Source: an uncultured Eubacterium sp.
Lineage (GTDB): Bacteria > Bacillota > Clostridia > Oscillospirales > Acutalibacteraceae
NCBI GenBank assembly: GCA_910577195.1
Contig: CAJTLP010000001.1
Coordinates: forward strand, 62,001 to 126,000
Direction of reading: 5' to 3'
DNA: 64,000 nucleotides
The translations under genes were made by a program, and so were the position numbers. The number at the start of each line of letters is the position of its first letter. The first letter of the stretch is position 1. The notes under the pieces are model-generated. The model worked only from the letters and a program-made list of their open reading frames with translations. It was not told the DNA's origin and did no database searches. Shown here piece after piece: positions 7,578 to 17,919 of this stretch.

Positions 7578-9776
7578 GTGAAAAAAATACTATCTGTTTT
7601 ATTATCTTTGACATTCATAATAAACATATTTGCATTATTCGGTACAAGCACAATTGAGGTTCAGGCAGCCGATTACGCTGCAACATTACGCAGCAAGGGC
7701 TTTCCCGAAAGCTACATAGACGATCTGGTTAAACTGCATAAAAAATATCCCAACTGGATATTTGAACCACTTAAAACAAACCTTGATTTCCATGCGGCAG
7801 TAAACGGAGAGAGAAAAAATCATTCAAACCAGCTTATTGAAAAATCATCAGGGACAAGCACATCAATGTACTGTGACTGTTCACAATGCAAAAAGAATGG
7901 CCAATATGTCATTCAGGAAGCAAGCAACTGGGTATCTGCCTCCGAAAAGGCTGTTGAATATTATCTTGATCCAAGAAACTTCCTTAATGAAAAAGAGATT
8001 TTCCAGTTTGAGTCCACTAAATACAATGGCACCCAGACACAGTCCGGTGTTGAATCTATATTAAACGGCACTTGGATGCACAACTCCAAAATCTCATATA
8101 AAGACACAACAGGTGCTTCACGCACACTTACAATCACCTATTCCGATTCCATAATGGCTGCTGCAAGCCGCAACGGAATGAGCTCCTATTACCTTGCATC
8201 CAAAATCAGGCAGGAGGTTGGCGGTACAAAGCCTACTGCCGGCGGTGCAAGCGGTACAAATAAAACCTATCCCGGTATCTTCAACTATTATAATATAGGA
8301 GCTTATACCGGTGCTCTTGACGGACTCAAGTGGGCAAGCACTTCTAATGCTACTACAGCAGGCACAGGATATTATACAAACTGTCAGTGCAGAGTAAGAG
8401 AGAAGGCTACAACCTCCAGCAAGGAGCTTGTTATGCTTCCTGCCAACACAAAGGTTACATACAAATCAACCACAGCAAAGCAGAGTGACGGACACATCTG
8501 GTATCAGATTTCCGTAACCTATAATAATAAATCTTACACAGGCTATATCCGTACCGACTTAGTTGATAAAAAGACAACCACTGCCAAGCCTGACACCTAT
8601 AACAGACCGTGGACATCTCCTCACATTTCTATCGTTAACGGTGCAAAGTACATTGCCCAGAATTACAAAACACAGTTCACAGGCTATCTTCAAAAATTCA
8701 ATGTTAACCCTGAATCAGGCACACTTCACACCCATGAATATATGGCAAATGTTGCTGCTGCCGCTTCAGAATCAAGAACAACATATACTGCATATAGCAA
8801 TGCCGGAATACTCGGAATTACGAAAACATTCTCCATTCCGGTATTCAAAAATATGCCTGATGATGATAACAGTTCAACGACAACCAATCCACCGACTACA
8901 ACCACTAAGCCTTCTCAGCCAACTACTTTGCCCTGTGTTACAGGTCTGAAAGCAACCGGCAGTGACACTAAGCAGATTAACCTCACCTGGAACAAGGTAT
9001 CAGGTGCAACAGGATATCGTGTTGATATCATGAAAAACGGTAAGTATGTAAAATATGCTACAACCAAATCAAATAAAATCAGTGTTACAGGACTGAACAG
9101 CTTCCAGGAATACACATTCAGAGTAAAAGCATATCAGACAAAATCGAACAATACCATATGGGGTAAATACTGGGTAGGTGTTACCTATGGCACAAGAGCT
9201 CGGAGAATCAGCGGTTTCAAAGCTACAGGCAGCAACAACAGTGCAGTCTACCTGGCATGGAACAAAAACACAAGAGCAACAGGCTACAGAATTTATAAAT
9301 ATGATCCAAAAACCAAGAAGGATACCCTTTATAAGGACATAAAGGGTGCAAACAATACAACCCTCAAGGTTTCCGGTCTTAAGAACAATACAAAATACTA
9401 TTTCAAAATTCAGGCATATTACACAGTAAACGGAAGGACATACTGGTCTTACCGAACCAACGCAATAACTACGGCAACCAAATATAATATGGTGACATTG
9501 AACAGTGCTAAATCAAACAGCAAAAAGAAAATTACTGTTAAATGGAACAAGGCAATATATAATTGCAGCGGTTATCAGGTGATGTGGTCCACCACAAAGA
9601 ACTTTTCAAGCAATTACCTTACAGTTAATGTTAACGGTCGCAACAGCCTTTCAACCACTCTCAATACCGCTCAGAGCGGCAAAAGATACTATGTTCGTGT
9701 CAGAGCATATAAAACCGTAAACGGTAAAAAGACATATTGCTCCTGGAGCGGTGTCAAAAGCGTTGTAGTTAAATAA
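7578..9776 (+). CDS. Secreted N-acetylglucosaminidase-like protein with SH3 and fibronectin-III domains
   Basis: A 732-residue exported protein, probably a peptidoglycan hydrolase. The signal peptide is cleaved about after VQA at residue 30. An N-terminal motif FPESYIDDLVKLHKKYPNWIF is typical of clostridial glucosaminidases. The catalytic-type region lies near residues 190-220 (SYYLASKIRQEVGG, with the expected glutamate). An SH3-like segment follows at roughly 265-335 (CRVREKATTSSKELVMLP), then a Thr/Pro linker near 430-450 and three fibronectin-III repeats to the end. A four-cysteine cluster CDCSQC lies near residue 95. It starts with GTG behind a strong AAGGGGG site. The Fn3 repeats resemble those of the transglutaminase-like protein at 17.9-21 kb. 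Confidence 0.85.
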   Translation: MKKILSVLLSLTFIINIFALFGTSTIEVQAADYAATLRSKGFPESYIDDLVKLHKKYPNWIFEPLKTNLDFHAAVNGERKNHSNQLIEKSSGTSTSMYCDCSQCKKNGQYVIQEASNWVSASEKAVEYYLDPRNFLNEKEIFQFESTKYNGTQTQSGVESILNGTWMHNSKISYKDTTGASRTLTITYSDSIMAAASRNGMSSYYLASKIRQEVGGTKPTAGGASGTNKTYPGIFNYYNIGAYTGALDGLKWASTSNATTAGTGYYTNCQCRVREKATTSSKELVMLPANTKVTYKSTTAKQSDGHIWYQISVTYNNKSYTGYIRTDLVDKKTTTAKPDTYNRPWTSPHISIVNGAKYIAQNYKTQFTGYLQKFNVNPESGTLHTHEYMANVAAAASESRTTYTAYSNAGILGITKTFSIPVFKNMPDDDNSSTTTNPPTTTTKPSQPTTLPCVTGLKATGSDTKQINLTWNKVSGATGYRVDIMKNGKYVKYATTKSNKISVTGLNSFQEYTFRVKAYQTKSNNTIWGKYWVGVTYGTRARRISGFKATGSNNSAVYLAWNKNTRATGYRIYKYDPKTKKDTLYKDIKGANNTTLKVSGLKNNTKYYFKIQAYYTVNGRTYWSYRTNAITTATKYNMVTLNSAKSNSKKKITVKWNKAIYNCSGYQVMWSTTKNFSSNYLTVNVNGRNSLSTTLNTAQSGKRYYVRVRAYKTVNGKKTYCSWSGVKSVVVK

Positions 9777-9791
9777 AATATATACTGACAA

Positions 9792-9832
9792 AAAACAGGA
9801 TTATCGGATAAACCGATAATCCTGTTTTACTT
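9792..9832. terminator. Bidirectional terminator between glucosaminidase and putP
   Basis: Perfect 16-bp stem (9792-9807 with 9813-9828), a 5-base loop and U-rich ends on both strands, between convergent genes. Confidence 0.9.
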
Positions 9833-9847
9833 TTATTAATATTAAAA

Positions 9848-11374
9848 TTACTTTGTTGCTTTTGCAGCATCAAACTCGTCCAGTATTTCCTGCTCCGGTT
9901 TAGGCGTTACGAGTGATACAATCACATTAACTGCAAGACCTGTAATAAACGCAGGAAGCAGCTCATAAACGTTGAGCACCTCTGCAAGACCTGCAATAAC
10001 ATACTTCCAAATAAATACCATTGCACCACCGGCAATCATACCTGCAATGGCACCGTACTTGTTTGAACGCTTCCAGAAAAGAGCAAGCAGCATAACCGGA
10101 CCAAAGGCAGCACCAAAGCCTGCCCAAGCAAAGGATACAATTCCGAATACGGATGAATTTGAATCCCAAGCGATAACAACACCGATAACTGCAATGATAA
10201 TAAGCACTGCTCTTGCAACGATCATCTTTGTCTTTTCGGAAAGATTGAGTTTGAAAAGACCACCGAGAATATTCTCTGATACGGATGAAGATGCAGCAAG
10301 GAGCTGGCTGTCTGAGGTAGACATAGTACAAGCAAGAATACCTGAAATAATAACACCTGCTACAAGTGCAAGTCCGATACCATTCTGTGAAAGAAGATTT
10401 GCAATCTGAATAACAATTGTTTCAGAATCCTCAAGCGGAGCAAGGGCATTATTGGCAACCATACCAAGGCCTATAACACCGATAAGGATACCGATACTCA
10501 TTGAAATGACTACCCAAATCGTAGCAACTCTGCGAGAAAGCTTAATCTTGTCAGGATTTTCAATAGCCATAAATCTGAGAAGAATATGCGGCATACCGAA
10601 ATATCCAAGTCCCCAAGCCATTGTTGATAATATTTTCAACGGACCATAGGAGTTTGAACCGCCTGTTGCAACATCATGAAGGTCAAACATTGAAAGATAA
10701 CCCTTAAGTGACTGCGCATTTGCCATAACAGCATCCCAACCGCCGGCCTGTGTTATACCAAAAACAAGCACAATAACCAACGCTATAGTCATAACAATAG
10801 ACTGGATAAGGTCTGTTGTGGATGCAGCGTTGAATCCGCCCAGCGATGTGTAACCAACAATAATAATAGCTGATACAATCATAGCGATATGATAATCAAC
10901 ACCGAAAAGGGTACCAAAAAGCTTACCGCAGGCAGCAAAGCCTGATGCGGTATAAGGAACAAAGAATATAACGATAATAATTGCTGCAATTGCCATTAAT
11001 ATATTTTTCTTTTCCTTATATCTTGATGAGAAAAAGTCAGGAATCGTAATTGCACCTATATTGGCAGAGTAATTACGAAGTCGCTTTGCAACTATCAGCC
11101 AGTTGAAATATGTACCTACACCAAGACCGATTGCAGTCCATCCTGCATCACAAATACCTGTTACATAGGCTACACCGGGCAGTCCCATTAAAAGCCATGA
11201 ACTCATATCCGAAGCCTCTGCACTCATGGCAGTTACAATTGGTCCAAGCTTTCTTCCGCCGAGATAAAACTCACCGACATTGTTCGTTCTTTTTGAATAT
11301 AACGCACCGATAATTACCATAGCTGCAAGATATACAACCATAACAATCATTATACAAATTTGTGCAGTTGTCAT
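9848..11374 (-). CDS. putP: Sodium/proline symporter
   Basis: A 508-residue integral membrane protein of the sodium:solute symporter family with about thirteen hydrophobic segments. The proline-transporter subgroup is indicated by EFYLGGRKLGPIVTAMSAEA followed by SDMSSWLLMGLPG near the N-terminus, and by STSDSQLLAASSSVSENI in the second half. The role is import of proline with sodium as nutrient or compatible solute. The gene is monocistronic: the terminator of the GH51 operon lies upstream and a bidirectional terminator downstream. AGGAGG sits at the correct distance from the ATG. Confidence 0.92.
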   Translation of the reverse strand: MTTAQICIMIVMVVYLAAMVIIGALYSKRTNNVGEFYLGGRKLGPIVTAMSAEASDMSSWLLMGLPGVAYVTGICDAGWTAIGLGVGTYFNWLIVAKRLRNYSANIGAITIPDFFSSRYKEKKNILMAIAAIIIVIFFVPYTASGFAACGKLFGTLFGVDYHIAMIVSAIIIVGYTSLGGFNAASTTDLIQSIVMTIALVIVLVFGITQAGGWDAVMANAQSLKGYLSMFDLHDVATGGSNSYGPLKILSTMAWGLGYFGMPHILLRFMAIENPDKIKLSRRVATIWVVISMSIGILIGVIGLGMVANNALAPLEDSETIVIQIANLLSQNGIGLALVAGVIISGILACTMSTSDSQLLAASSSVSENILGGLFKLNLSEKTKMIVARAVLIIIAVIGVVIAWDSNSSVFGIVSFAWAGFGAAFGPVMLLALFWKRSNKYGAIAGMIAGGAMVFIWKYVIAGLAEVLNVYELLPAFITGLAVNVIVSLVTPKPEQEILDEFDAAKATK

Positions 11375-11404
11375 TCAAAAACCTCCTATCATTCATAAAA
11401 ATAA

Positions 11405-11440
11405 AAGACACCGTATATTTATTCAAAAATACGATGTCTT
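11405..11440 (-). terminator. Terminator after the GH51 gene
   Basis: On the minus strand a 12-bp stem with one G-U pair (arms 11429-11440 and 11405-11416) is followed by a T-rich run. It separates the dut-eamA-GH51 operon from putP. Confidence 0.75.
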
Positions 11441-11479
11441 ATTTTAACATATTAAAGCAATAATGTAAAGATATGTTAT

Positions 11480-13935
<2,456 letters not shown>

Positions 13936-13961
<26 letters not shown>

Positions 13962-14445
13962 CGTCTCTTACTCCGTCGGTATCGTCATCTACAGTGATTC
14001 CGAACTGTGTGAATATACCCTGTGCAAATCCGTCACCTGCTGCAACAACAGCCTTGTGACCCTCATCGTGTGCATCACAGCTTATTTTAATCATAATATG
14101 TCCTTCATTTGAAGAATTGTAATAATCCGAATCAATGATACCAACAGTATTATCAAGCTGGCATCTGTGCTTAAAGCCTAAGCCTGAGCGCGGATAAATC
14201 GAAAGCACCCAGCCCTCATCAATCTTAGAGCGTATTCCTGTAGGTACAAGAGTTGAAGCACCTTTTTCAAACGTGACCTCAGCAGGTGCATAAAAATCAT
14301 AGCCGGCTGAGCCTGTTGTTGCTCTTTTAGGAAGCTTTATGCTGTCATACACTGCCTTTACATCGACTGTGTCAGGAAAATTTTTTAACCAGTCCTTTTC
14401 AAACTGTTCAAAGGAAACCTTTTCAAACTTTGCAATTTTATTCAT
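13936..14445 (-). CDS. dut: dUTP diphosphatase (dUTPase)
   Basis: Trimeric dUTPase hydrolysing dUTP to dUMP, preventing uracil incorporation and feeding dTMP synthesis. All five motifs are present in order: TGSAGYDFYAP, PRSGLGFKHR, GIIDSDYY, GDGFAQGIF and the C-terminal flexible GGFGSTTK. The 169-residue protein carries an N-terminal extension of about 30 residues (KFEKVSFEQFEKDWLKNF) before motif 1, seen in some clostridial and phage-related forms. It heads the dut-eamA-GH51 operon. Confidence 0.93.
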
Positions 14446-14501
14446 AATATATGTTCTCCCATAAAATTTTTATGTATTTATATTATCATATAAAAAAAAA
14501 T

Positions 14502-14553
14502 AAAACAATCCCAAAACTACCTTTTATACACCAAGATAGTCTGTGATTGTTTT
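14502..14553 (-). terminator. Terminator after the mazF-like gene
   Basis: On the minus strand, AAACAATC pairs with GATTGTTT in an imperfect long hairpin followed by a T-rich stretch, between the mazF-like gene and dut. Confidence 0.6.
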
Positions 14554-14602
14554 TTCTGAAATAAGTTGGCGGCAGTCGAAATAAATCCGAACAAGCTTAA
14601 AA

Positions 14603-14944
14603 CTATAAACCGAAACTTACACTGAGTGCCTGATTCACCTTTCCCATATCGCCTGTATCAAGACTGCCCATTCTTTCCTTCAGCCTTCTCTTATCAATGG
14701 TACGCACCTGCTCAAGCAGAACGATACTATCCTTTGCCAGTCCGCAGTTTCTTGCGTCCACCTCAATATGCGTAGGCAGATTATTCTTATCTCTTTGAGA
14801 GGTTATCGCTGCGGCAATCACGGTGGGTGAAAATTTATTTCCCACATCGTTCTGTACAATCAGAACAGGTCTTACACCTCCTTGCTCCGAGCCGACAACG
14901 GGACTTAAATCAGCATAGTAAATTTCGCCTCGTTTAATTGACAA
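14603..14944 (-). CDS. mazF: MazF/PemK-family endoribonuclease toxin
   Basis: A 113-residue MazF-type mRNA interferase, about the length of Bacillus EndoA/NdoA. Family features are RGEIYYADLSPVVGSEQGGV with the following RPVLIVQND, the segment TVIAAAITSQ, and the C-terminal DSIVLLEQVRTIDKRRL. The start is a TTG, chosen because AAGGTGAT lies just upstream and it gives the canonical MSIKRGEIYY. In Bacilli the toxin is preceded by an antitoxin gene; here the 265 bases upstream hold no convincing antitoxin frame, so the gene appears solitary. The alternative is a chromosomal EndoA whose antitoxin lies elsewhere. Confidence 0.88.
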   Translation of the reverse strand: MSIKRGEIYYADLSPVVGSEQGGVRPVLIVQNDVGNKFSPTVIAAAITSQRDKNNLPTHIEVDARNCGLAKDSIVLLEQVRTIDKRRLKERMGSLDTGDMGKVNQALSVSFGL

Positions 14945-15060
14945 TTAAATCACCTTCATAAAATTCTTGCATCTTTTAAGAACGTTATAATAACATTCCT
15001 CTTCAAAAATAGCATTGCCAGATTTTATATGTCCTATACCATTATATGTAAATTCTTTTC

Positions 15061-15090
15061 ATTGGTTTTTCGTCAAAGTCTGAAACCAAT
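15061..15090. repeat. Short inverted repeat in the mazF-cotJA intergenic region
   Basis: ATTGGTTT (15061-15068) and AAACCAAT (15083-15090) form an 8-bp inverted repeat with a 14-base spacer between two divergent genes. It could be an operator or a small hairpin; no T-run follows. Confidence 0.4.
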
Positions 15091-15101
15091 AGCACTTTTT
15101 C

Positions 15102-15131
15102 ACATATTATGAAATAGTAATAGCATAGCCA
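15102..15131 (+). promoter_or_regulatory. Possible sigma-E-type sporulation promoter of cotJ
   Basis: ACATATT (15102-15108) and CATAGCCA (15124-15131) are 15 bases apart, resembling the mother-cell sigma-E pattern of an ATATT-type -35 and CATA-type -10. This is inferred from the known sigma-E control of cotJ in Bacillus; the -10 match is partial. Confidence 0.35.
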
Positions 15132-15179
15132 AATAAGAGAAATTCGAACACCGGCTTAAATGGTTCGATTCTCTTTATT
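15132..15179 (+). other. Imperfect stem-loop in the cotJA leader
   Basis: Arms 15132-15149 and 15163-15179 pair over about 16 bp with two small bulges, between the possible promoter and the cotJA ribosome site. There is no U-run long enough for a typical terminator. Confidence 0.5.
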
Positions 15180-15209
15180 GCCTAACTGCTATCAGAAAGG
15201 AGAATTACT

Positions 15210-15419
15210 ATGGAAAATAATTATGTTGATCTTTTTAAACCAAGCTTCCTGAAAAAGGATCGGCGCCCTGCTCTGCCTGAAGATGCGTCAGTAACTATGG
15301 CATATGTTCCTTTACAGCTTGAGATCGTAACATATGATAATGATAAGGGACTTGACAACGGAACAATATTCCCTGCTCTGAACAAACCATTTATGGGAAG
15401 GATGGTAAAACAGGTATGA
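15210..15419 (+). CDS. cotJA: Spore coat-associated protein CotJA
   Basis: A 69-residue protein of the CotJA family, found in the spore coat of endospore formers. Recognised by SVTMAYVPLQ, and by the C-terminal GTIFPALNKPFMG, which matches the family's proline-rich ending. AGAAAGGAG precedes the ATG. It overlaps cotJB by four bases. The presence of this pair is the clearest sign in the window that the organism belongs to a sporulating lineage. Confidence 0.88.
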   Translation: MENNYVDLFKPSFLKKDRRPALPEDASVTMAYVPLQLEIVTYDNDKGLDNGTIFPALNKPFMGRMVKQV

Positions 15420-15661
15420 ACAAAACAAAGCTTTTAAGACGAGTAAGCTCACTTGGATTCTCAATGCTGGAGTTCAGACTCTTCCTTGATACGCATCCGG
15501 ACGATGCAGACGCAATTCAGCTTTTCAACACTTACAGAAAAAAGTATGAGGCGGCAAAGGAAGAATATGAAAAACAATTCGGCCCATTAACACTGAATGG
15601 TTATAATTCGGACGAATGGCTCAAAGACCCATGGCCATGGGACAATGCAGCTAACTGTTAA
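15416..15661 (+). CDS. cotJB: Spore coat protein CotJB
   Basis: An 81-residue protein with the CotJB pattern: FRLFLDTHPDDADAIQLFN in the N-terminal half, EYEKQFGPLT in the middle and a tryptophan-rich DPWPWDN near the C-terminus. In Bacillus, cotJA-cotJB-cotJC form one mother-cell operon and CotJC is a manganese-catalase-like coat protein. Here the operon ends after cotJB at a hairpin; no cotJC follows. Confidence 0.88.
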   Translation: MNKTKLLRRVSSLGFSMLEFRLFLDTHPDDADAIQLFNTYRKKYEAAKEEYEKQFGPLTLNGYNSDEWLKDPWPWDNAANC

Positions 15662-15674
15662 AAAGATAAATAAA

Positions 15675-15702
15675 AAGGGATATTCCATCAAGAATATCCC
15701 TT
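15675..15702. terminator. Terminator between cotJB and the carboxypeptidase gene
   Basis: An 11-bp stem (15675-15685 with 15692-15702). The U-run is best on the minus strand, so it mainly serves the carboxypeptidase gene, and may also end the convergent cotJ transcript. Confidence 0.75.
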
Positions 15703-15714
15703 AAAACATATTAT

Positions 15715-17091
15715 TTATCGTCTTTGCGGCGGCGGAAGAAAATCATCAGGCGGATTATCATATCTTTCTGCCCTTTCCATTTTCTGCTGGCGTCTTTTCT
15801 TTTTCTTCTTATTGTTGCTTATAACAAGAAATACATAAACGATGATAAACAGAACAATTGCCACACAGGCAATCTTAACGGCAGTTGTGCCGAGAAAAGC
15901 CTTAACCGCATTAATAATTTTCAGAAATGTGGAAAGCTCAATATTATCTGCCGCCACTAAATCAATCGTTGCTATCACCTCATCGCCGTAAATCACATTG
16001 GCCTTGCAAACGTCCTGCCCTTTTAAAACAGGAGCCTTAAGCACCTCAGGCTTGTCCACCGTCTCAATAATAATGGCCGATTTATCAAGTGCAGCCGGAA
16101 CAATAACATTTGTATCCGCTTTCGCAATCAGCTGAACACTGTCAGCATCCTTACCGTCCTCAACTGCAATCTCACCGATTACCTCATCCTTGCTTACAAG
16201 GGTCGTATACTTAAGACTGTCAAAAGCCCATTCAAACAAGGATTTTGCATCAACAAAGGAACATTTTGTTTCATAGGATTCACCATTAATCTTCTGCTGC
16301 GGTGATTTGAGTACAACAGCCAGATAATTGTATCCGTCCTTTGATGCCTTTGTTATAACGCAGTATCCGGCTTCCTTAGTTGAGCCTGTCTTGATACCTT
16401 GTGCATATTCATAGTAGTATGTTAAATATCCCTGATGAAGCATAAGATTTGTATGTCCTAAATTCAAATCTCCGTACTTAATATCCGTTGTCGTAGAATA
16501 TTTAACGAAATCACTGTTCTTAAGGGCAGCTAACGTTATGGTTGCCATATCACGCGCAGTGGTATAATGATTACTGTCATGAAGTCCGTCCGGATTCGTA
16601 AAATGTGTGTCCTTGCAGCCGAGAGACTCGACGTATTTATTCATTGCATCCACAAAGGCAGCTGATGTACCTGAAACATACTCCGCCAGAATCTGACAGG
16701 CATCGCAGGCTGAATATACCATTGTGAGATACAACAGCTCGTCAATTGTATGCTCATCACCAACACTGATTCCCGCCACCTGTGCACCTGTGCCGAGTGT
16801 GGCATCAAAAGCAGCCTGACTCATCTTTGTCTTAGCCTGCAAATCCTTGACATTATTGAGCACAACCATTGTTGTAACTATCTTTGTAAGAGATGCCGGA
16901 TATAATTTTTCATCTGCATTTTTCTGTGCCACAACCGGATAGGAAGCATCATCAAGATTTATAAGCATATATGCCTCTGCATAAATTTTTCTGTCCGGCT
17001 CATAGGTAGCGGCATTTGATGAAAACGGCACGCAAAACAGTGATATTATGAGAATCGTAAGCGTTAAAATATAAGAAAGTGTTCTTTTCAT
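15715..17091 (-). CDS. D-alanyl-D-alanine carboxypeptidase (DacF/PBP5 type)
   Basis: Penicillin-binding carboxypeptidase (family S11) trimming the terminal D-Ala from peptidoglycan stem peptides. A signal peptide ends near Ala27. The catalytic SxxK is Ser67-Lys70 (PASLTK) and the KTG triad is 234-236. The SxN position reads Ser127-Ala-Cys129, with cysteine for the usual asparagine. A C-terminal domain follows, then a transmembrane helix (about residues 400-425) and a very basic proline-containing tail of about 30 residues, so the protein is anchored at its C-terminus. The neighbouring cotJ genes make a sporulation role possible, but the gene is convergent with them. Confidence 0.92.
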   Translation of the reverse strand: MKRTLSYILTLTILIISLFCVPFSSNAATYEPDRKIYAEAYMLINLDDASYPVVAQKNADEKLYPASLTKIVTTMVVLNNVKDLQAKTKMSQAAFDATLGTGAQVAGISVGDEHTIDELLYLTMVYSACDACQILAEYVSGTSAAFVDAMNKYVESLGCKDTHFTNPDGLHDSNHYTTARDMATITLAALKNSDFVKYSTTTDIKYGDLNLGHTNLMLHQGYLTYYYEYAQGIKTGSTKEAGYCVITKASKDGYNYLAVVLKSPQQKINGESYETKCSFVDAKSLFEWAFDSLKYTTLVSKDEVIGEIAVEDGKDADSVQLIAKADTNVIVPAALDKSAIIIETVDKPEVLKAPVLKGQDVCKANVIYGDEVIATIDLVAADNIELSTFLKIINAVKAFLGTTAVKIACVAIVLFIIVYVFLVISNNKKKKKRRQQKMERAERYDNPPDDFLPPPQRR

Positions 17092-17188
17092 AGACTTGAC
17101 ACCTTTATAAGAAAAATATATTATATTAATAGTTTAACATCTTTTTAAACTGTTTTAAAGACTATTTTAAATTTTTTTGGAGAAAATT

Positions 17189-17863
17189 ATGATTTATATT
17201 ACCGGCGACACACACGGCGACATTTCCTGCTTTAAAAATCCTAAATTATCAAAACTCGGCGAAAAGGATATACTCATCGTCTGCGGTGATTTCGGCTTCA
17301 TATGGAACCCTGATGACCCTGCGGAAAAGAAGAATATGGAATGGCTGAAAAAAAGAAAATATACCATCTGCTTTGTGGACGGTGCACACGAGAATTTTGA
17401 TATTCTGAACAGCTATACCCCTTACCGCTGGAAAGGCGGAAATGCCCACAAAATTGCTGACAACATCTATCACCTTATGCGCGGTGAGATTTTTACCTTT
17501 GAGGGCAAGACCTTCTTTGTAATGGGCGGCGGTGAAAGTGATGATGCCTATATGCGCAGCGAAGGCTCTTCCTGGTGGGAGGACGAGCTCCCCAGTGCAG
17601 AGGAGCTGAAAAACGGTGTAAGCAATCTTAAGGACTCAGAAAAAAATATCAACTATATCCTCACCTATGAGGCTCCTACAATTGCAAAGGATATCCTTAA
17701 GCAGCGTACAAATCAAAACATTATCATTACTCCGCTTAACACCTATCTGCAGGAGATTATGCATAATGTTGACTATATGCACTGGTATTTCGGTTCTCTT
17801 CATATTGACCTGAATATCAGCAAAAAAATGACCGCTGTTTTTAATGAAATGATTGAGATATAA
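17189..17863 (+). CDS. Metallophosphoesterase family protein
   Basis: A 224-residue calcineurin-like phosphoesterase. Metal-binding motifs are ITGDTHGD at the N-terminus, VCGDFG near residue 32 and DGAHENFD in place of the usual GNHE. The C-terminal HWYFGSLHID occupies the place of the family's GHxH. The start at 17189 is chosen because GGAGA lies 6 bases upstream; an in-frame TTG four codons earlier overlaps that site. The substrate is unknown. The gene stands alone, divergent from the carboxypeptidase. Confidence 0.85.
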   Translation: MIYITGDTHGDISCFKNPKLSKLGEKDILIVCGDFGFIWNPDDPAEKKNMEWLKKRKYTICFVDGAHENFDILNSYTPYRWKGGNAHKIADNIYHLMRGEIFTFEGKTFFVMGGGESDDAYMRSEGSSWWEDELPSAEELKNGVSNLKDSEKNINYILTYEAPTIAKDILKQRTNQNIIITPLNTYLQEIMHNVDYMHWYFGSLHIDLNISKKMTAVFNEMIEI

Positions 17864-17873
17864 TACGGTATAT

Positions 17874-17917
17874 AAAAAAGAGCTGATACAGATTGATTTC
17901 TGCATCAGCTCTTTTTT
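17874..17917. terminator. Bidirectional terminator after the phosphoesterase gene
   Basis: A 14-bp stem (17874-17887 with 17904-17917), rich in A on one side and T on the other, between convergent genes. Confidence 0.9.
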
Positions 17918-17919
17918 TA

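Noticed and set aside
8870..9770. Repeated sequence in the glucosaminidase gene as a possible CRISPR or DNA repeat
   Set aside because: The repetition is at protein level (fibronectin-III domains) and the DNA units are diverged.
15162..15180. GGTTCGATTC resembling a tRNA T-arm
   Set aside because: No acceptor, D or anticodon arms surround it; the bases belong to a stem-loop in the cotJA leader.
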